A program made the position numbers and the translations under genes. This document shows, one piece after another, positions 46,701-56,590 of a DNA stretch of 64,000 bases. The DNA is from Methanolobus sp. ZRKC5 (GTDB lineage: Archaea > Halobacteriota > Methanosarcinia > Methanosarcinales > Methanosarcinaceae): assembly GCF_038446525.1 (NCBI RefSeq), contig NZ_CP151792.1:186001-250000 (forward strand), read 5' to 3'. Below the pieces are notes generated by a model. That model made no database searches and had not been told where the DNA came from. It worked only from the letters and a program-made list of their open reading frames with translations. Each line of letters starts with the position of its first letter. The stretch's first letter is position 1.

Positions 46701-49112
46701 ATGACATTAAACAGCAAGTATACCCGATGGTTTGAAGAAATAACTATAGATGACGTGCCTTCAGTCGGAGGCAAGAATGCATCCCTTGGAGAGATGTACA
46801 GGGAACTGACAGATAAGGAGATTAAAATTCCCAATGGTTTTGCGATAACTGCAGATGCCTACTGGCATGTCCTCGAGTCAGCAGGAGTGCTTGAAGAACT
46901 CAAGGCAACACTTGAGGGACTGGATATTGATGATATCACTGACCTTTCACAAAGAGGAAAGAAAGCCAGGAATATCGTGCTTGATGCAGGTATCCCCGAT
47001 GACCTATGGGAAGAAATAAAGGATGCTTATGACAAACTCTGCGAGCAGTATGGAGAGGATACGGATGTGGCGGTTCGCAGTTCTGCAACAGCAGAGGACC
47101 TTCCAAATGCCTCCTTTGCAGGGCAGCAGGAAACGTATCTGAACGTGCATGGTTATCATTCTCTGAAAGATGCTTGTAACAGATGCTTTGCATCACTTTT
47201 TACTGACAGGGCAATCTCATATAGAGTGAACAACGGATTCGACCACTTCACAGTTGGCCTTTCCATAGGTGTAATGAAGATGGTACGCTCGGACCTCGCA
47301 TCCAGCGGAGTGATATTCACCATCGATACAGAATCGGGTTTTGAGAATGTGGTATTCATAACCGGAGCCTACGGTCTTGGAGAGAATGTAGTACAGGGAC
47401 TTGTCAATCCTGATGAGTTCTACGTTTTCAAACCTACACTGAAAGAAGGTTACAGGCCTATTATCAAGAGGAAGCGAGGGAGCAAAGATATCAAGATGAT
47501 ATACGGACGTGGTGATTCACGCGTGCTGACCCGTAACGTGGATGTGCCTGAAGCAGACAGGAAACGGTATTGTATCACAGATGATGAAGTGCTCCAACTG
47601 GCAAAATTCGCAATGACCATTGAGGACCACTATTCTAAAAAGAGAGGCAAGCATGTACCAATGGATGTGGAATGGGCCAAGGATGGCGAAACCGGAGAGC
47701 TGTTCATAGTACAGGCAAGGCCGGAGACGGTGCAGTCCCTAAAAAGGAAGGATGTGCTTGAGACCTATTACCTGGATAAGAGTTCGGATGTTATCGTAAC
47801 CGGTAGAAGTGTCGGGTCAAAAATAGCCTCTGGCAAGGTCCATGTTATCTCGGATGTCGCACTACTTCCAGATTTCAAGGCAGGGGAGATACTTGTGGCC
47901 GATACCACTACTCCGGACTGGGAGCCTGTAATGAAGCAGGCAGCAGCCATCATAACCAATAAAGGCGGAAGGACTTGTCATGCAGCTATTGTGAGCCGTG
48001 AACTCGGCATCCCAGCTGTTGTAGGAGCAGAGGATGCCACGGAAAAACTGAGAGATGGCATGGATGTCACGGTGAATTGTGCAGAAGGGGATGCAGGCAA
48101 CGTGCATGAAGGCATACTTCCATTCCACATCGAGACTGTTGACCTCAAGGAACTGGAGAAGACAAATACCGAGATCATGATGAACCTGGGCAATCCCGAG
48201 GAGGCCTTTGCGATGTCCATGATACCAAATGACGGTATAGGACTTGCAAGATTGGAATTTATCATTAACAGCTATATCAAAGTACACCCCATGGCGCTTA
48301 TTCACCCTGAGAAGGTGAAAGATCCGGAAGTACTGGAAGAGATCGACAAACTCACAGGCCGGTACGAGAATAAAGCAGACTTTTTCGTGGAGAAACTCGC
48401 ACAGGGTGTTGCAACCATTACAGCCGCATTCCACCCGAAGCCCGTGGTGGTGCGTATGAGCGATTTCAAATCCAACGAATATGCAAGCCTTGTAGGCGGA
48501 GAGTACTTTGAAATTGAAGAGAGCAACCCAATGCTGGGTTTCAGAGGAGCATCCCGTTACTATGATGAGCGTTACAGGGAAGGCTTCGCTCTTGAGTGTA
48601 AAGCCATGAAAAAAGTGAGAGATGAAATGGGCCTGACCAATCTCATACTTATGATCCCATTCTGCCGTCGCATTGAAGAAGCCAAAAAGGTCATTGAGGA
48701 AATGAAGAAGAATGAACTTGTAAGAGGAGAAAACGGACTTAAGGTCTACATGATGACCGAAATTCCCAGCAATGTCCTGTTGATAGACGAGTTCAGCAAG
48801 CACTTCGATGGCTTCTCCATCGGCTCCAACGACCTGACACAACTAACTCTCGGCGTGGACAGGGATTCCGAGATACTTGCAACTTCCTTTGACGAACGCG
48901 ACGAAGCCGTGAAGAGAATGGTCTCAATGGCAATCCAGGGAGCTAAAAGAAACAACAAACACAGCGGCCTCTGCGGCCAGGCCCCCAGCGATTTCCCCGA
49001 GTTCGCAGAGTTTCTGGTGAAGGAGGGAATTGATTCAATATCATTGAACCCTGATTCAGTGATGAAGATCGCACTGAAGGTGTTGCAGGTGGAGAAGAGG
49101 ATGGGGAGGTGA
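46701..49112 (+). CDS. ppsA: Phosphoenolpyruvate synthase
   Basis: 803 residues. The ATP-binding domain (DVPSVGGKNASLGEM) and VRSSATAEDLPNASFAGQQE mark the N-terminal part. The swivelling phosphohistidine domain has GGRTCHAAIVSRELGIP near residue 425. The C-terminal PEP-binding domain has GSNDLTQLTLGVDRDS and SGLCGQAPSDFPEF with the catalytic cysteine. It makes PEP from pyruvate and ATP, a key gluconeogenic step in methanogens. I start at ATG 46701 because ggagtgggg precedes it; an earlier ATG (46677) has no site. IS66 lies only 19 bp beyond its stop codon. Confidence 0.93.
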   Translation: MTLNSKYTRWFEEITIDDVPSVGGKNASLGEMYRELTDKEIKIPNGFAITADAYWHVLESAGVLEELKATLEGLDIDDITDLSQRGKKARNIVLDAGIPDDLWEEIKDAYDKLCEQYGEDTDVAVRSSATAEDLPNASFAGQQETYLNVHGYHSLKDACNRCFASLFTDRAISYRVNNGFDHFTVGLSIGVMKMVRSDLASSGVIFTIDTESGFENVVFITGAYGLGENVVQGLVNPDEFYVFKPTLKEGYRPIIKRKRGSKDIKMIYGRGDSRVLTRNVDVPEADRKRYCITDDEVLQLAKFAMTIEDHYSKKRGKHVPMDVEWAKDGETGELFIVQARPETVQSLKRKDVLETYYLDKSSDVIVTGRSVGSKIASGKVHVISDVALLPDFKAGEILVADTTTPDWEPVMKQAAAIITNKGGRTCHAAIVSRELGIPAVVGAEDATEKLRDGMDVTVNCAEGDAGNVHEGILPFHIETVDLKELEKTNTEIMMNLGNPEEAFAMSMIPNDGIGLARLEFIINSYIKVHPMALIHPEKVKDPEVLEEIDKLTGRYENKADFFVEKLAQGVATITAAFHPKPVVVRMSDFKSNEYASLVGGEYFEIEESNPMLGFRGASRYYDERYREGFALECKAMKKVRDEMGLTNLILMIPFCRRIEEAKKVIEEMKKNELVRGENGLKVYMMTEIPSNVLLIDEFSKHFDGFSIGSNDLTQLTLGVDRDSEILATSFDERDEAVKRMVSMAIQGAKRNNKHSGLCGQAPSDFPEFAEFLVKEGIDSISLNPDSVMKIALKVLQVEKRMGR

Positions 49113-49131
49113 AAGGAGGGTTTAATATTTT

Positions 49132-50753
49132 GTAACTATTCAGCCTGACTGTTTTAATGATGCAAAAAACAATATACTATGGCTTCATTCTATGTGTTAA
49201 AAAATATTCAGTAAAATATCATAAAAAACGTCTATCAATCTGAGGGGATTTGTATAGACCGCGAAGAAATACTTGCAGTTTATGAAGCTGGTCCAGAAGC
49301 AGTAGTAGAACTTGTAACTCGATTACTTGGGATAATTGAACATCAATCTCTCCAAATTGCACAACTTGAAGAGCGTGTCAGGCATTTGGAAGAAATGCTT
49401 GAAAAGAATAGTCGCAACAGTAGCAAACCACCTTCTACTGATTCTTATGCACGGAATAAACCAACCCTTAAAAGTCAAAGAAAAAAGACCAATAAGCATG
49501 TAGGTGGTCAAAACGGTCATCCTGGTACTACATTAAGAATAAATGATGATCCGGATGAAGTTATTGTTCATCCTGTTAATCAATGCGTCAATTGTGGGAG
49601 ATCGTTAGCTTCTGTTCCCTCTGACTATGAAAGAAGACAGGTCTTTGACATTCCTCCTATAACTATCAATTGCATTGAACATCGTTGCGAGATTAAAACA
49701 TGTCCCAAATGTTCTCATGTAAACAAAGCTCTTTTTCCAGATGGTGTAACTCAGCCGACTCAATACGGTCATCGAGTTAAGTCATTTGCAGTTTATTTGC
49801 ACACTTACCAATTACTTCCTTATCAGCGTGTTACCAAGTTGTTCTCTGATATTTTGGGATGCAAGATAAGTCCTGCTACTTTGGTGAACACGGAACGTAG
49901 TTGTTTTGAGAAGCTTGGAGCTTTTGAAAATACAGTGAAACATCTCCTGAAAGAATCTCCTGTCATCAATCTGGATGAAACAGGAATGAGAATAAATGCA
50001 GTTCGTAATTGGCTTCATGTGGCAGGTACAGACAAACTGACCTATTATTTTGCACATCGCAAAAGGGGCTCAGAAGCAATGGATGCTATGGGCATATTAC
50101 CAGGTTACACTGGTGTTGCAACACATGATTTTTGGAAACCGTACAACAAATATGAATGTCAACATTCATTATGTAATGCACATTTATTACGAGAGTTAAC
50201 TGGAGCTTCCGAAAACAGGGATCAACAGTGGCCAAAGATAATGAGTGATCTCTTGATATGCATTAAACATCATGTTGATAATGATCTTTTAGATACTGAG
50301 CTAATTCAAAGGTTCAGTGAGGATTATGATCACATAACTTGTTTAGGAGTGAATGAAAATCCTCCTGATCCGGAATCAAATGTGCGGTCTAAAAAACGAG
50401 GACGTAAGAAGCAGACCACGGTAAAGAATTTGCTGGATAGGTTTATTGGCCATAAAGAGGATATCTTGCGATTTATGTACGACCAAAACGTTCCGTTTGA
50501 TAACAATCAGGCTGAAAGAGAGATCAGAATGACGAAAGTACAGCAGAAGATATCAGGTACTTTCCGCAGTGAACAGGGTGCAAAAAATTTCTGCCGTATA
50601 AGAGGATACGTGTCTACTGTTAATAAGAATTCTGAATCTGTTATCGATGCAATTAGTGCAATATTTTATGGCAATTCATTTGTTCCAAAGTTGCAGAATT
50701 GATCGTGGATGAAGAAATCAGCTTGGTGGAAGTGAGCTAGGCTGAATAGTTAC
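49132..50753 (+). mobile_element. IS66-family insertion sequence
   Basis: 1622 bp with ends gtaactattcagcct and aggctgaatagttac, the same termini as the MITEs. One transposase gene fills most of it. The flanks (aatatttt and aaaaacga) are not duplicates, so a rearrangement or adjacent deletion followed insertion. The right edge lies inside a helicase gene that has lost its 5' part. Confidence 0.93.
49254..50702 (+). CDS. IS66-family transposase
   Basis: About 482 residues if started in the open frame before the first ATG (49386). The upstream stretch DREEILAVYEAGPEAVVELV is typical IS66 N-terminus, so a non-standard start near ATA 49254 or ATT 49248 after gagggg is likely. Domains: N-terminal coiled region (NSSKPPSTDSYARN), zinc finger with CVNCGRS and CPKCSHVN, and DDE catalytic core with VINLDETGMR, THDFWKPY and FDNNQAEREIRMTK. 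It appears intact. It probably also mobilises the 194-bp MITEs that share its ends. Confidence 0.92.
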   Translation: MDREEILAVYEAGPEAVVELVTRLLGIIEHQSLQIAQLEERVRHLEEMLEKNSRNSSKPPSTDSYARNKPTLKSQRKKTNKHVGGQNGHPGTTLRINDDPDEVIVHPVNQCVNCGRSLASVPSDYERRQVFDIPPITINCIEHRCEIKTCPKCSHVNKALFPDGVTQPTQYGHRVKSFAVYLHTYQLLPYQRVTKLFSDILGCKISPATLVNTERSCFEKLGAFENTVKHLLKESPVINLDETGMRINAVRNWLHVAGTDKLTYYFAHRKRGSEAMDAMGILPGYTGVATHDFWKPYNKYECQHSLCNAHLLRELTGASENRDQQWPKIMSDLLICIKHHVDNDLLDTELIQRFSEDYDHITCLGVNENPPDPESNVRSKKRGRKKQTTVKNLLDRFIGHKEDILRFMYDQNVPFDNNQAEREIRMTKVQQKISGTFRSEQGAKNFCRIRGYVSTVNKNSESVIDAISAIFYGNSFVPKLQN

Positions 50754-51971
50754 AAAAACGATTTACTAAATACTGAAACTTTTAAACATATTAGAACATG
50801 GCTTCAACTTCCATTTCATTCTAAAGAACAAGGCGAGGATATTCATCTCAAGGGTGAGCTAGAGAAATATTCTAAACCCCAGCCAGGATCACACCGTATA
50901 AGAGGAGTGGCAGGGAGTGGAAAAACATTAGTAGTTGCATGCAGAGCAGCTAGATTGGCAGAACTAGATAAAGAGAATAAAATCCTTATTGTTTCGTATA
51001 ACAAAACATTAGTGCATTATATAAAGGACATGATTAAAAGAACGCCTTTTGAGTTTTATACTACACAGATTGTTTGTACTCATTTCCATGGATTGTGCAA
51101 AGACTTATTGAATGAGTTGGAATATCCTAAGCCGAAATTTTTTTTTCTTAAGTGCGTTGTTCCAGCTATAGAATATGCCCTTAAAAATGCATCACATACT
51201 GGCCTTAGTACAGATGAATTAAAATATGATGCAATCTTGATTGATAAAGCTCAAGACTTCAAAGCTGAATGGATTGATTTATTGAGGAAATTCCAGAAAG
51301 GAAGAAAAGAGTTTTTGATAGTTTGTGACGAAGCACAGAATATCTATGAGCGTAATATAAAGTGGACCGACAATATAGGGATAAAAAAAGGTTTTGCTGG
51401 CCCATGGGGCAAACTACCCAATTGCATCCGTCTTCCTAGGTTGATAGCCGAAGAAGTTAACAGATTTTTAACTATGTATTTACCGAATGTAAAATTGCAC
51501 CCCATACCTACACAAACCAAATTGTCTGAATTTAACCATATATTAAGATGGATATCTTGTGAAAGTGATGATGAAGCAAAAAATCAAATTGAAGCTGCAT
51601 ATAATTACTTATATAGTGAAATTGGCCAACACCCAACAGATATTGTTACGCTTTTCCAATGTAGTGATATGGGTGAAGAAATGGTCAAAAGATTCGAAAA
51701 TAAAAACATTTACGTAAACCATGATTTTGATGATATACATAAGGAATCCTTTTGGATGGGAGATGCTCGAACTAAAATGAGCACAATCCATAGTTTCAAA
51801 GGGTTTGAACTTAAAAATGTCATAGTTGTTATTGAATTTGATAACCCGTATCTCATATATACAGCGATATCAAGAAGTCAGGAAAATTTAATTGTTATAA
51901 ATCGCGTTCCTAAATATGATGAATATGGAAAAGAATGGCAAAATACAAAATCATTTCATGTACCAAATTAA
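50754..51971 (+). pseudogene. Superfamily I helicase, truncated by IS66
   Basis: The frame is open from the IS border (KNDLLNTETFKHIRTWLQLP) to 51971. It contains Walker A GVAGSGKTLVVA, motif V STIHSFKGFELKNV and motif VI YTAISRSQENLIVI of UvrD/Rep-like helicases. The N-terminal part, often a nuclease-related (NERD) domain in such proteins, is missing. Motif II reads LIDKAQDF: Lys replaces the catalytic Glu (AAA at 51246-51248). Both defects argue for loss of function, though ATG or GTG restarts near 50907 could yield 354 residues. Confidence 0.75.
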
Positions 51972-52000
51972 CTTTTATGGCGTAAAGTAGTAGATTTAAA

Positions 52001-52663
52001 TCAACACTCTCCCCACATTTCTACTCTTTCCCTGACATGTGCATTCAAGCTAAATGGCTTATCCGCTTCAGCATTCTTTTTCATGTAATGTAGAGTGCCT
52101 TTAGAGAAACCCATCTTCTTCCATTCAGAGTATGGAATACTTAGAATCTTCTGCCTGATTTCGTCTGAATCCTGCCTTTCAACAGCATAAGCAGGCTTAC
52201 TGAAATCAAGATTCTTCCTTTTACCAACAAGATACTGAGCAAGCTCCCTAGTCTTCAATAACAGAGCATAACTCCACATAACAGATTGTTTCTTGTAAGC
52301 TACCTTCTTATTCATCCAGTTGTTGAACTCCTCAGTCACCTTCTTAGCTCCCGATGGTTTGAGCCTCAATGAATAGCTCTCAGTCCTGATAAAGTCCTTG
52401 TTCTCCATTTTTCTCGACTCAATCAAGCTAATAACTGCAAAATCAACAAGGAATCTGAAAGGCTCTTGGAGATCATAGACTAAGCTGTTCTTACCTGTTG
52501 CCATTTCATGCAAAAAGCCTACATGTACATCCATACCAACTGCATTAATGGTTCTCATGCACTCAGCTTCAAGAAGAGAATAAACGTAATTGAGCATAAC
52601 ATTGGTCTTATCCCCTGCTCCCACCGGTCTTCTATATCCCAGAGAAAAAGAGTGGGGTTGTAA
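52001..52663 (-). pseudogene. Cas1-like protein, N-terminally truncated
   Basis: From GTG 52624, 207 residues match the Cas1 C-terminal domain: DKTNVMLNYVYSLLEAECMR, then the histidine in VGFLHEMATGK and the aspartate in VYDLQEPFRFLVDF. After a basic segment it ends with an HTH-like tail (KKMGFSKGTLHYMKKNAEAD). The N-terminal domain and the catalytic glutamate are absent; the frame opens after a stop at 52664. No cas2, other cas gene or CRISPR array is near. Cas1 integrates DNA in CRISPR adaptation and in casposons; which of the two this came from is open. Confidence 0.65.
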
Positions 52664-52885
52664 TTATCTCTTAAAAAATATCACTCACCTAAAAAAGGTA
52701 TATACACCTGTTTACCATTAATTCAAAGTAAATCTTTGGCTATAAAGTATCAAACTGATAAGTTCAATAAGATTGCTAATCTGAATTATTGAAACTATCT
52801 TTTGCCATTGGAAATTGCTACTGGATTAAGTATATATGTATTTGGCATCAAATATTCTGTTGAGATAGTTTTATTTTCTGTTAGA

Positions 52886-53079
52886 GTAACTATTCAGCCT
52901 GATAAAAACGCTATCAATAACAATCTTGACAAAAAGTTGAAACGTAAATTTCATTAGGATCATTTATTTTGATTGTTGCTATTGATTGCTTTTTTGATTG
53001 TTAGATTGTTAGTGAGCAGACATCTCTATTTCGATGAAATCAGTACCAATAGGCAAATCGTGCCAGGCTGAATAGTTAC
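52886..53079 (+). mobile_element. 194-bp MITE, subfamily A, copy 6
   Basis: Perfect 16-bp ends; target duplication ctgttaga on both sides. It lies 37 bp before the QueG-like gene and may affect its promoter. Confidence 0.95.
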
Positions 53080-53116
53080 CTGTTAGAATACCTGTGATGG
53101 AAAAAGGGAGGAGAAA

Positions 53117-53896
53117 ATGAACTTAAAACAAGAAATACAAGAACGTGCTTTCCAAGAAGGTTTCCAACTTTTTGGTGTTTCAGATTTAGAAAAACTGGAA
53201 AAGGTTGATTTCCCAGATGATAGAGGAATGATGCGGCCATCTGAAGTAATGCCTGAAGCTAAATCTGCATTTGTAATGGGTTTAGTTCTCTGGGACGAAG
53301 GTTTGAATGCTGCAATAGCATCTGTAAGTACGGGCGATTTCTCTGGAGGGGAAGCTGACTATTACAATTTGTACTATGAAGTAACCGAAACTCGTGCATG
53401 GCGCTTGATTTCTTGGTTAAATGAAAAGGGATACAAAGCACTTCCATCTCATGCAGTTCATGAAAAGGTTGCTGCATATCTTGCAGGATTAGGATTTATA
53501 GGGCATAATACTCAGGTTATAACTCCTGAATATGGACCCAGAGTCAGATGGGTGACAGTATTGACAGATGCGGAACTTGAGCCAGATGAGCCTTTTGACC
53601 GGGATCTGTGTGCAGAACAACCTCTATGTCAGAAACAGTCTCTGTGTGTTAAAAGTTGTCCATATCAAGCGATTATTCCCGGCCCTTCCCAAGGAGTAGA
53701 ACCCGGAAAGAAAGTTCTTTATGATAAATGTGTAGTTTCCCATGAATTTGACAAAGACGTTTCTCCTCAAAATGAGAAACACATACGTCGTATAACAGAA
53801 AGGGGATTCATGGAATGTACAATATGTAATCTGGTATGTCCCTACGGAAAACCAGTGGAAGAACGCATAATTCCTGGTAAAAGAGGCCTTGATTGA
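53117..53896 (+). CDS. QueG-like iron-sulfur protein
   Basis: 259 residues. HEKVAAYLAGLGFIGHNTQV and GPRVRWVTVLTDAELEPDEP resemble epoxyqueuosine reductase relatives. Two cysteine sets follow, LCVKSCPYQAIIPG and CTICNLVCPYGKPV, plus further cysteines for two Fe-S clusters. True QueG is larger and binds cobalamin; this short archaeal form lacks part of that, so its substrate is unknown. Strong ribosome binding site gggaggaga. It sits between two Cas1 relics and directly after a MITE. Confidence 0.75.
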   Translation: MNLKQEIQERAFQEGFQLFGVSDLEKLEKVDFPDDRGMMRPSEVMPEAKSAFVMGLVLWDEGLNAAIASVSTGDFSGGEADYYNLYYEVTETRAWRLISWLNEKGYKALPSHAVHEKVAAYLAGLGFIGHNTQVITPEYGPRVRWVTVLTDAELEPDEPFDRDLCAEQPLCQKQSLCVKSCPYQAIIPGPSQGVEPGKKVLYDKCVVSHEFDKDVSPQNEKHIRRITERGFMECTICNLVCPYGKPVEERIIPGKRGLD

Positions 53897-53956
53897 AGAG
53901 GAAGTACTATTTCTTTTATTTTTTTTAACGTTCTATTTGACAAAACACATTTTTTT

Positions 53957-54618
53957 CATAAATCCGCTTTCCACATTTCCAGTCTCTCACTCACATGAGC
54001 ATTCAGGCTAAATGGCTCCTCAACTTCAGGCATTCTTCTTCATATAATGCAAAGTACCCTTAGAGGATCCCATATGCTTCCATTCAATATAACCAATAGC
54101 AAGAATCTTTGTAACTATTTAGCCTACCACAATTAGCCTATTGATACTGATTTAATCAAAACGGAGATGTTTGCTCACTAACAACCTAAGAATCAAAAAA
54201 GCAATCAATGGCAACAATCAAAATTAATGATCCTAATAAAATGTAGGTCTCAACTTTTTGTCAAGATTGCTATTGATAGTGTTTTTATCAGGCTGAATAG
54301 TTACGAATCTTTTTCCTCAACAGGTCAGTATCATCTCTTTTCCCAACGTAAGAAGGTTTACTGAACTCAATCGTCTTCCTCTTACCGACTAGATATTGAG
54401 CTAATTCCCTAGCCTTTAACAAAAGAACAGTTACCCAAATAGTATTTTTCCTCCTGTACTCGACTTTAGCATTCATTCTTGAGTTAAACTCTTCAGTAAC
54501 CTTCTTAGCTCCTGATGGTTTTAACCTGAGTGAATAGCTCTCAGTCCTAATGAAACCCTTACCATCCATTTTACCCAATTCAAGCAACTTGATTGTAACT
54601 AAATAAACAAGAATTGCC
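53957..54618 (-). pseudogene. Second Cas1-like relic, split by a MITE
   Basis: Close relative of the relic at 52001: IKLLELGKMDGKGFIRTES, SLRLKPSGAKKVTEEFN, and ARELAQYLVGKRKTIEFSKP. After removal of the MITE it continues IGYIEWKHMGSSKGTLHYMK. A frame change then leads to EEPFSLNAHVSERLEMW. The 5' two thirds of Cas1, including the His and Asp of the active site, are gone. So truncation, a frameshift and a MITE insertion have all hit this copy. It points the same way as the relic 1.3 kb upstream. Confidence 0.7.
54111..54304 (-). mobile_element. 194-bp MITE, subfamily B, copy 4
   Basis: Left end gtaactatttagcct has one changed base in the terminal repeat; right end is intact. Target duplication gaatcttt on both sides. 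Inserted in the Cas1 relic at 53957-54618. Confidence 0.94.
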
Positions 54619-54669
54619 TACTAAGATGATTTAGAAAAATTCATATAGAACTCCATTGACCTTTTTATT

Positions 54670-55221
54670 ATGTCTGAAAAAAGAATGTTAAGTGATTTAC
54701 CTTTTTTTGAAACTATTCAGGAGATACTTTCACACTATTCTTATCCACCTACATGTCCTGCACTTTGCTGCAAAATAGCAGATATAAATCTGGATGAAAA
54801 TGATCTGGATCTATTAATGCAGGCACCAAACTATAAGGCTGATGTGATTGAAGCCTGCAGTGAAGAAGGAGAATATCCGTACAAAATACAACCTCCTTGC
54901 CCTTTTTTGGACTCTAACATGTGCAGCGTATATGAATGGAGACCAACAATATGTCGAATGTTTCCGTTTAACATCTGCAATGTTCCAGATGTATTGCTTC
55001 TCTTTCCAGGTGATATGGGGGCAAATATATTCAAAGACTATGTCGAATATTCAGAGAATATACTAAAGCAACCTATTCCTGCAAAAACAATCGATGAATT
55101 CGAACAATCACATCGTTCTTTTGAGAGCAAGCTTGAACAGGGTTTGCCCATTCCCATGTTAACTATTAAAATTAAGACTCTGGCACCTTTTAAGGAATAT
55201 CTAAGATCAAAATATGCTTAG
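54670..55221 (+). CDS. YkgJ-type cysteine cluster protein
   Basis: 183 residues. The cysteine pattern TCPALCCKIADI (about 28-39), PPCPFLDSNMCSVYEWRPTI (about 75-94) and CRMFPFNIC fits the YkgJ/CxxCxxCC family, thought to bind zinc or iron. Function unknown. The ATG at 54670 has no ribosome binding site, so a leaderless transcript is likely. The Cas1 relic upstream is divergent. Confidence 0.78.
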   Translation: MSEKRMLSDLPFFETIQEILSHYSYPPTCPALCCKIADINLDENDLDLLMQAPNYKADVIEACSEEGEYPYKIQPPCPFLDSNMCSVYEWRPTICRMFPFNICNVPDVLLLFPGDMGANIFKDYVEYSENILKQPIPAKTIDEFEQSHRSFESKLEQGLPIPMLTIKIKTLAPFKEYLRSKYA

Positions 55222-55260
55222 TGTTGCTCAAACTGTAACATTGTATATCCTATTTTTTTG

Positions 55261-55715
55261 TCTCTGTAGAAATCCTCGGTGTTCAGGCGAAAATGAAGCT
55301 AATGATTATTCACACTGTACTGTCTGATATTTAAAAAAATTCGACTTTTCGTGATTGAGTATTAATTTTTTGTAACTATTCAGCCTGGCACGATTTGCCT
55401 ATTGGTACTGATTTCATCGAAATAGAGATGTCTGCTCACTAACAATCTAACAATCAAAAAAGCAATCAATAGCAACAATCAAAATAAATGATCCTAATGA
55501 AATTTACGTTTCAACTTTTTGTCAAGATTGTTATTGATAGCGTTTTTATCAGGCTGAATAGTTACAATTTTTTTTCGTTTTTTACAGAACAAAACAACCA
55601 TTTTTTATTAAAACCAGTAAATGCCGTCTACTACAGGGGGTCCTGTTAACAAAAAAAAGGGGTGAGGGGGTTCGGGGGAGAGGGGAAAAGCTTATGGTTA
55701 TTTCAATAACTTCTG
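55261..55715 (+). repeat. Second repeat family, copy 3, interrupted by a MITE
   Basis: Begins tctctgtagaaatcctcggt and ends with the shared G-rich block (ggggtgagggggttcggggg, near 55658-55680). A subfamily A MITE (55372-55565) lies inside it. The right inverted end is not recognisable. Confidence 0.55.
55372..55565 (-). mobile_element. 194-bp MITE, subfamily A, copy 7
   Basis: Perfect 16-bp ends; target duplication aatttttt on both sides. Reverse orientation. Inserted within a copy of the second repeat family. Confidence 0.95.
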
Positions 55716-55956
55716 GATTGACTAAGTCCAAAACATTTATAGAGGAATTTAATTCACAAATGCGAGGTATAAACTTAATAATAAAGCCATTGCTGCTTTT
55801 GGTAATAAAAACAGTCTTATCGTCTTTATCTATCGTAAGAAAGGATTAGTTCTATCAAAACTTCGAACAACGTTCTCTCCTAACCTACAAACTCACAACA
55901 GATACCCATTTATATCCCAGCAATAGAGTTTACTGCACTATTATGGAGGTTAGTCT

Positions 55957-56247
55957 ATGGCAACAAGATACATTAAAAAAGTTGGTGTGCTTTCACTAGG
56001 AAAGATCCTGGCAGTGCTTTACGCAATAATGGGCCTTATATTAGGAGCTTTCATGACCCTTGCTTCCCTGACAATAGGAGCCATGTCGTACCATGCTGGA
56101 ATGGGAGGGATGTTTTTCGGGGCAGGGGCGATTATAATATTACCCATTTTCTATGGAATTCTCGGTTTCATTACCGGTATAATCACGGCATTGATATTCA
56201 ACGTGGCAACCGGATTTATAGGCGGTCTGGAAATAGAAGTTGAATAA
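55957..56247 (+). CDS. Small membrane protein (DUF3566-like)
   Basis: 96 residues with three hydrophobic segments. It starts MATRYIKKVGVLSLGKILAV, continues with GLILGAFMTLASLTIGAM and ends with an acidic tail (GGLEIEVE). The pattern matches small membrane proteins of the DUF3566 type; the function is unknown. ATG 55957 follows tggagg. Confidence 0.7.
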   Translation: MATRYIKKVGVLSLGKILAVLYAIMGLILGAFMTLASLTIGAMSYHAGMGGMFFGAGAIIILPIFYGILGFITGIITALIFNVATGFIGGLEIEVE

Positions 56248-56277
56248 ACAAGCTTGGTAGAAATATTCAATTAGCAA

Positions 56278-56554
56278 TCAAGGCTCGACCCAGACCTCAA
56301 GCACCCTGTCCTTGATCTCATAATCCTTAACAGTAGTTATCTTCATGTCCTTCGGATTCTCGACCCAGCCCAGATCATACTCTTTCTTGTCCATTCCGCC
56401 GCAGCATATCTTCCTTGTGATGGTAAGATTTAGCTTTACACTGTCAATATCTTCCTCGTTGATCTCGTCAGCGACATCCTGATATCTTTTTTGTATAAGA
56501 ATCGTGAAAATTCCCCATGAATATAATTTCGTTTGTGGAGATAATCATTTCCAT
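56278..56554 (-). pseudogene. Small hypothetical gene with a one-base frameshift
   Basis: From ATG 56554 (site gggaggtgga) the frame reads MEMIISTNEIIFMGNFHDSY, then shifts in a run of six A. Removing one A joins it to KRYQDVADEINEEDIDSVKL and continues to CCGGMDKKEYDLGWVENP and a stop at 56278. The corrected protein has 91 residues and is not recognised. The shift may be a sequencing error or a fresh mutation, because the rest of the frame is clean. Confidence 0.6.
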
Positions 56555-56590
56555 TCCACCTCCCAAGAGTCGGAGACCAACAAGAGCAGC

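Noticed and set aside
47862-48842. 326-codon antisense ORF inside ppsA
   Set aside because: It mirrors a well-defined PEP synthase frame; the composition (many His, Phe, Cys) is typical of a shadow.
49386-50702. Start of the IS66 transposase at the first ATG
   Set aside because: The 44 upstream codons read as a typical IS66 N-terminus (DREEILAVYEAGPEAVVELV), so the ATG at 49386 is probably internal.
49132-54618. Complete casposon (Cas1 with DNA polymerase)
   Set aside because: Only C-terminal Cas1 pieces are present. There is no family B polymerase gene and no terminal repeats around the group.
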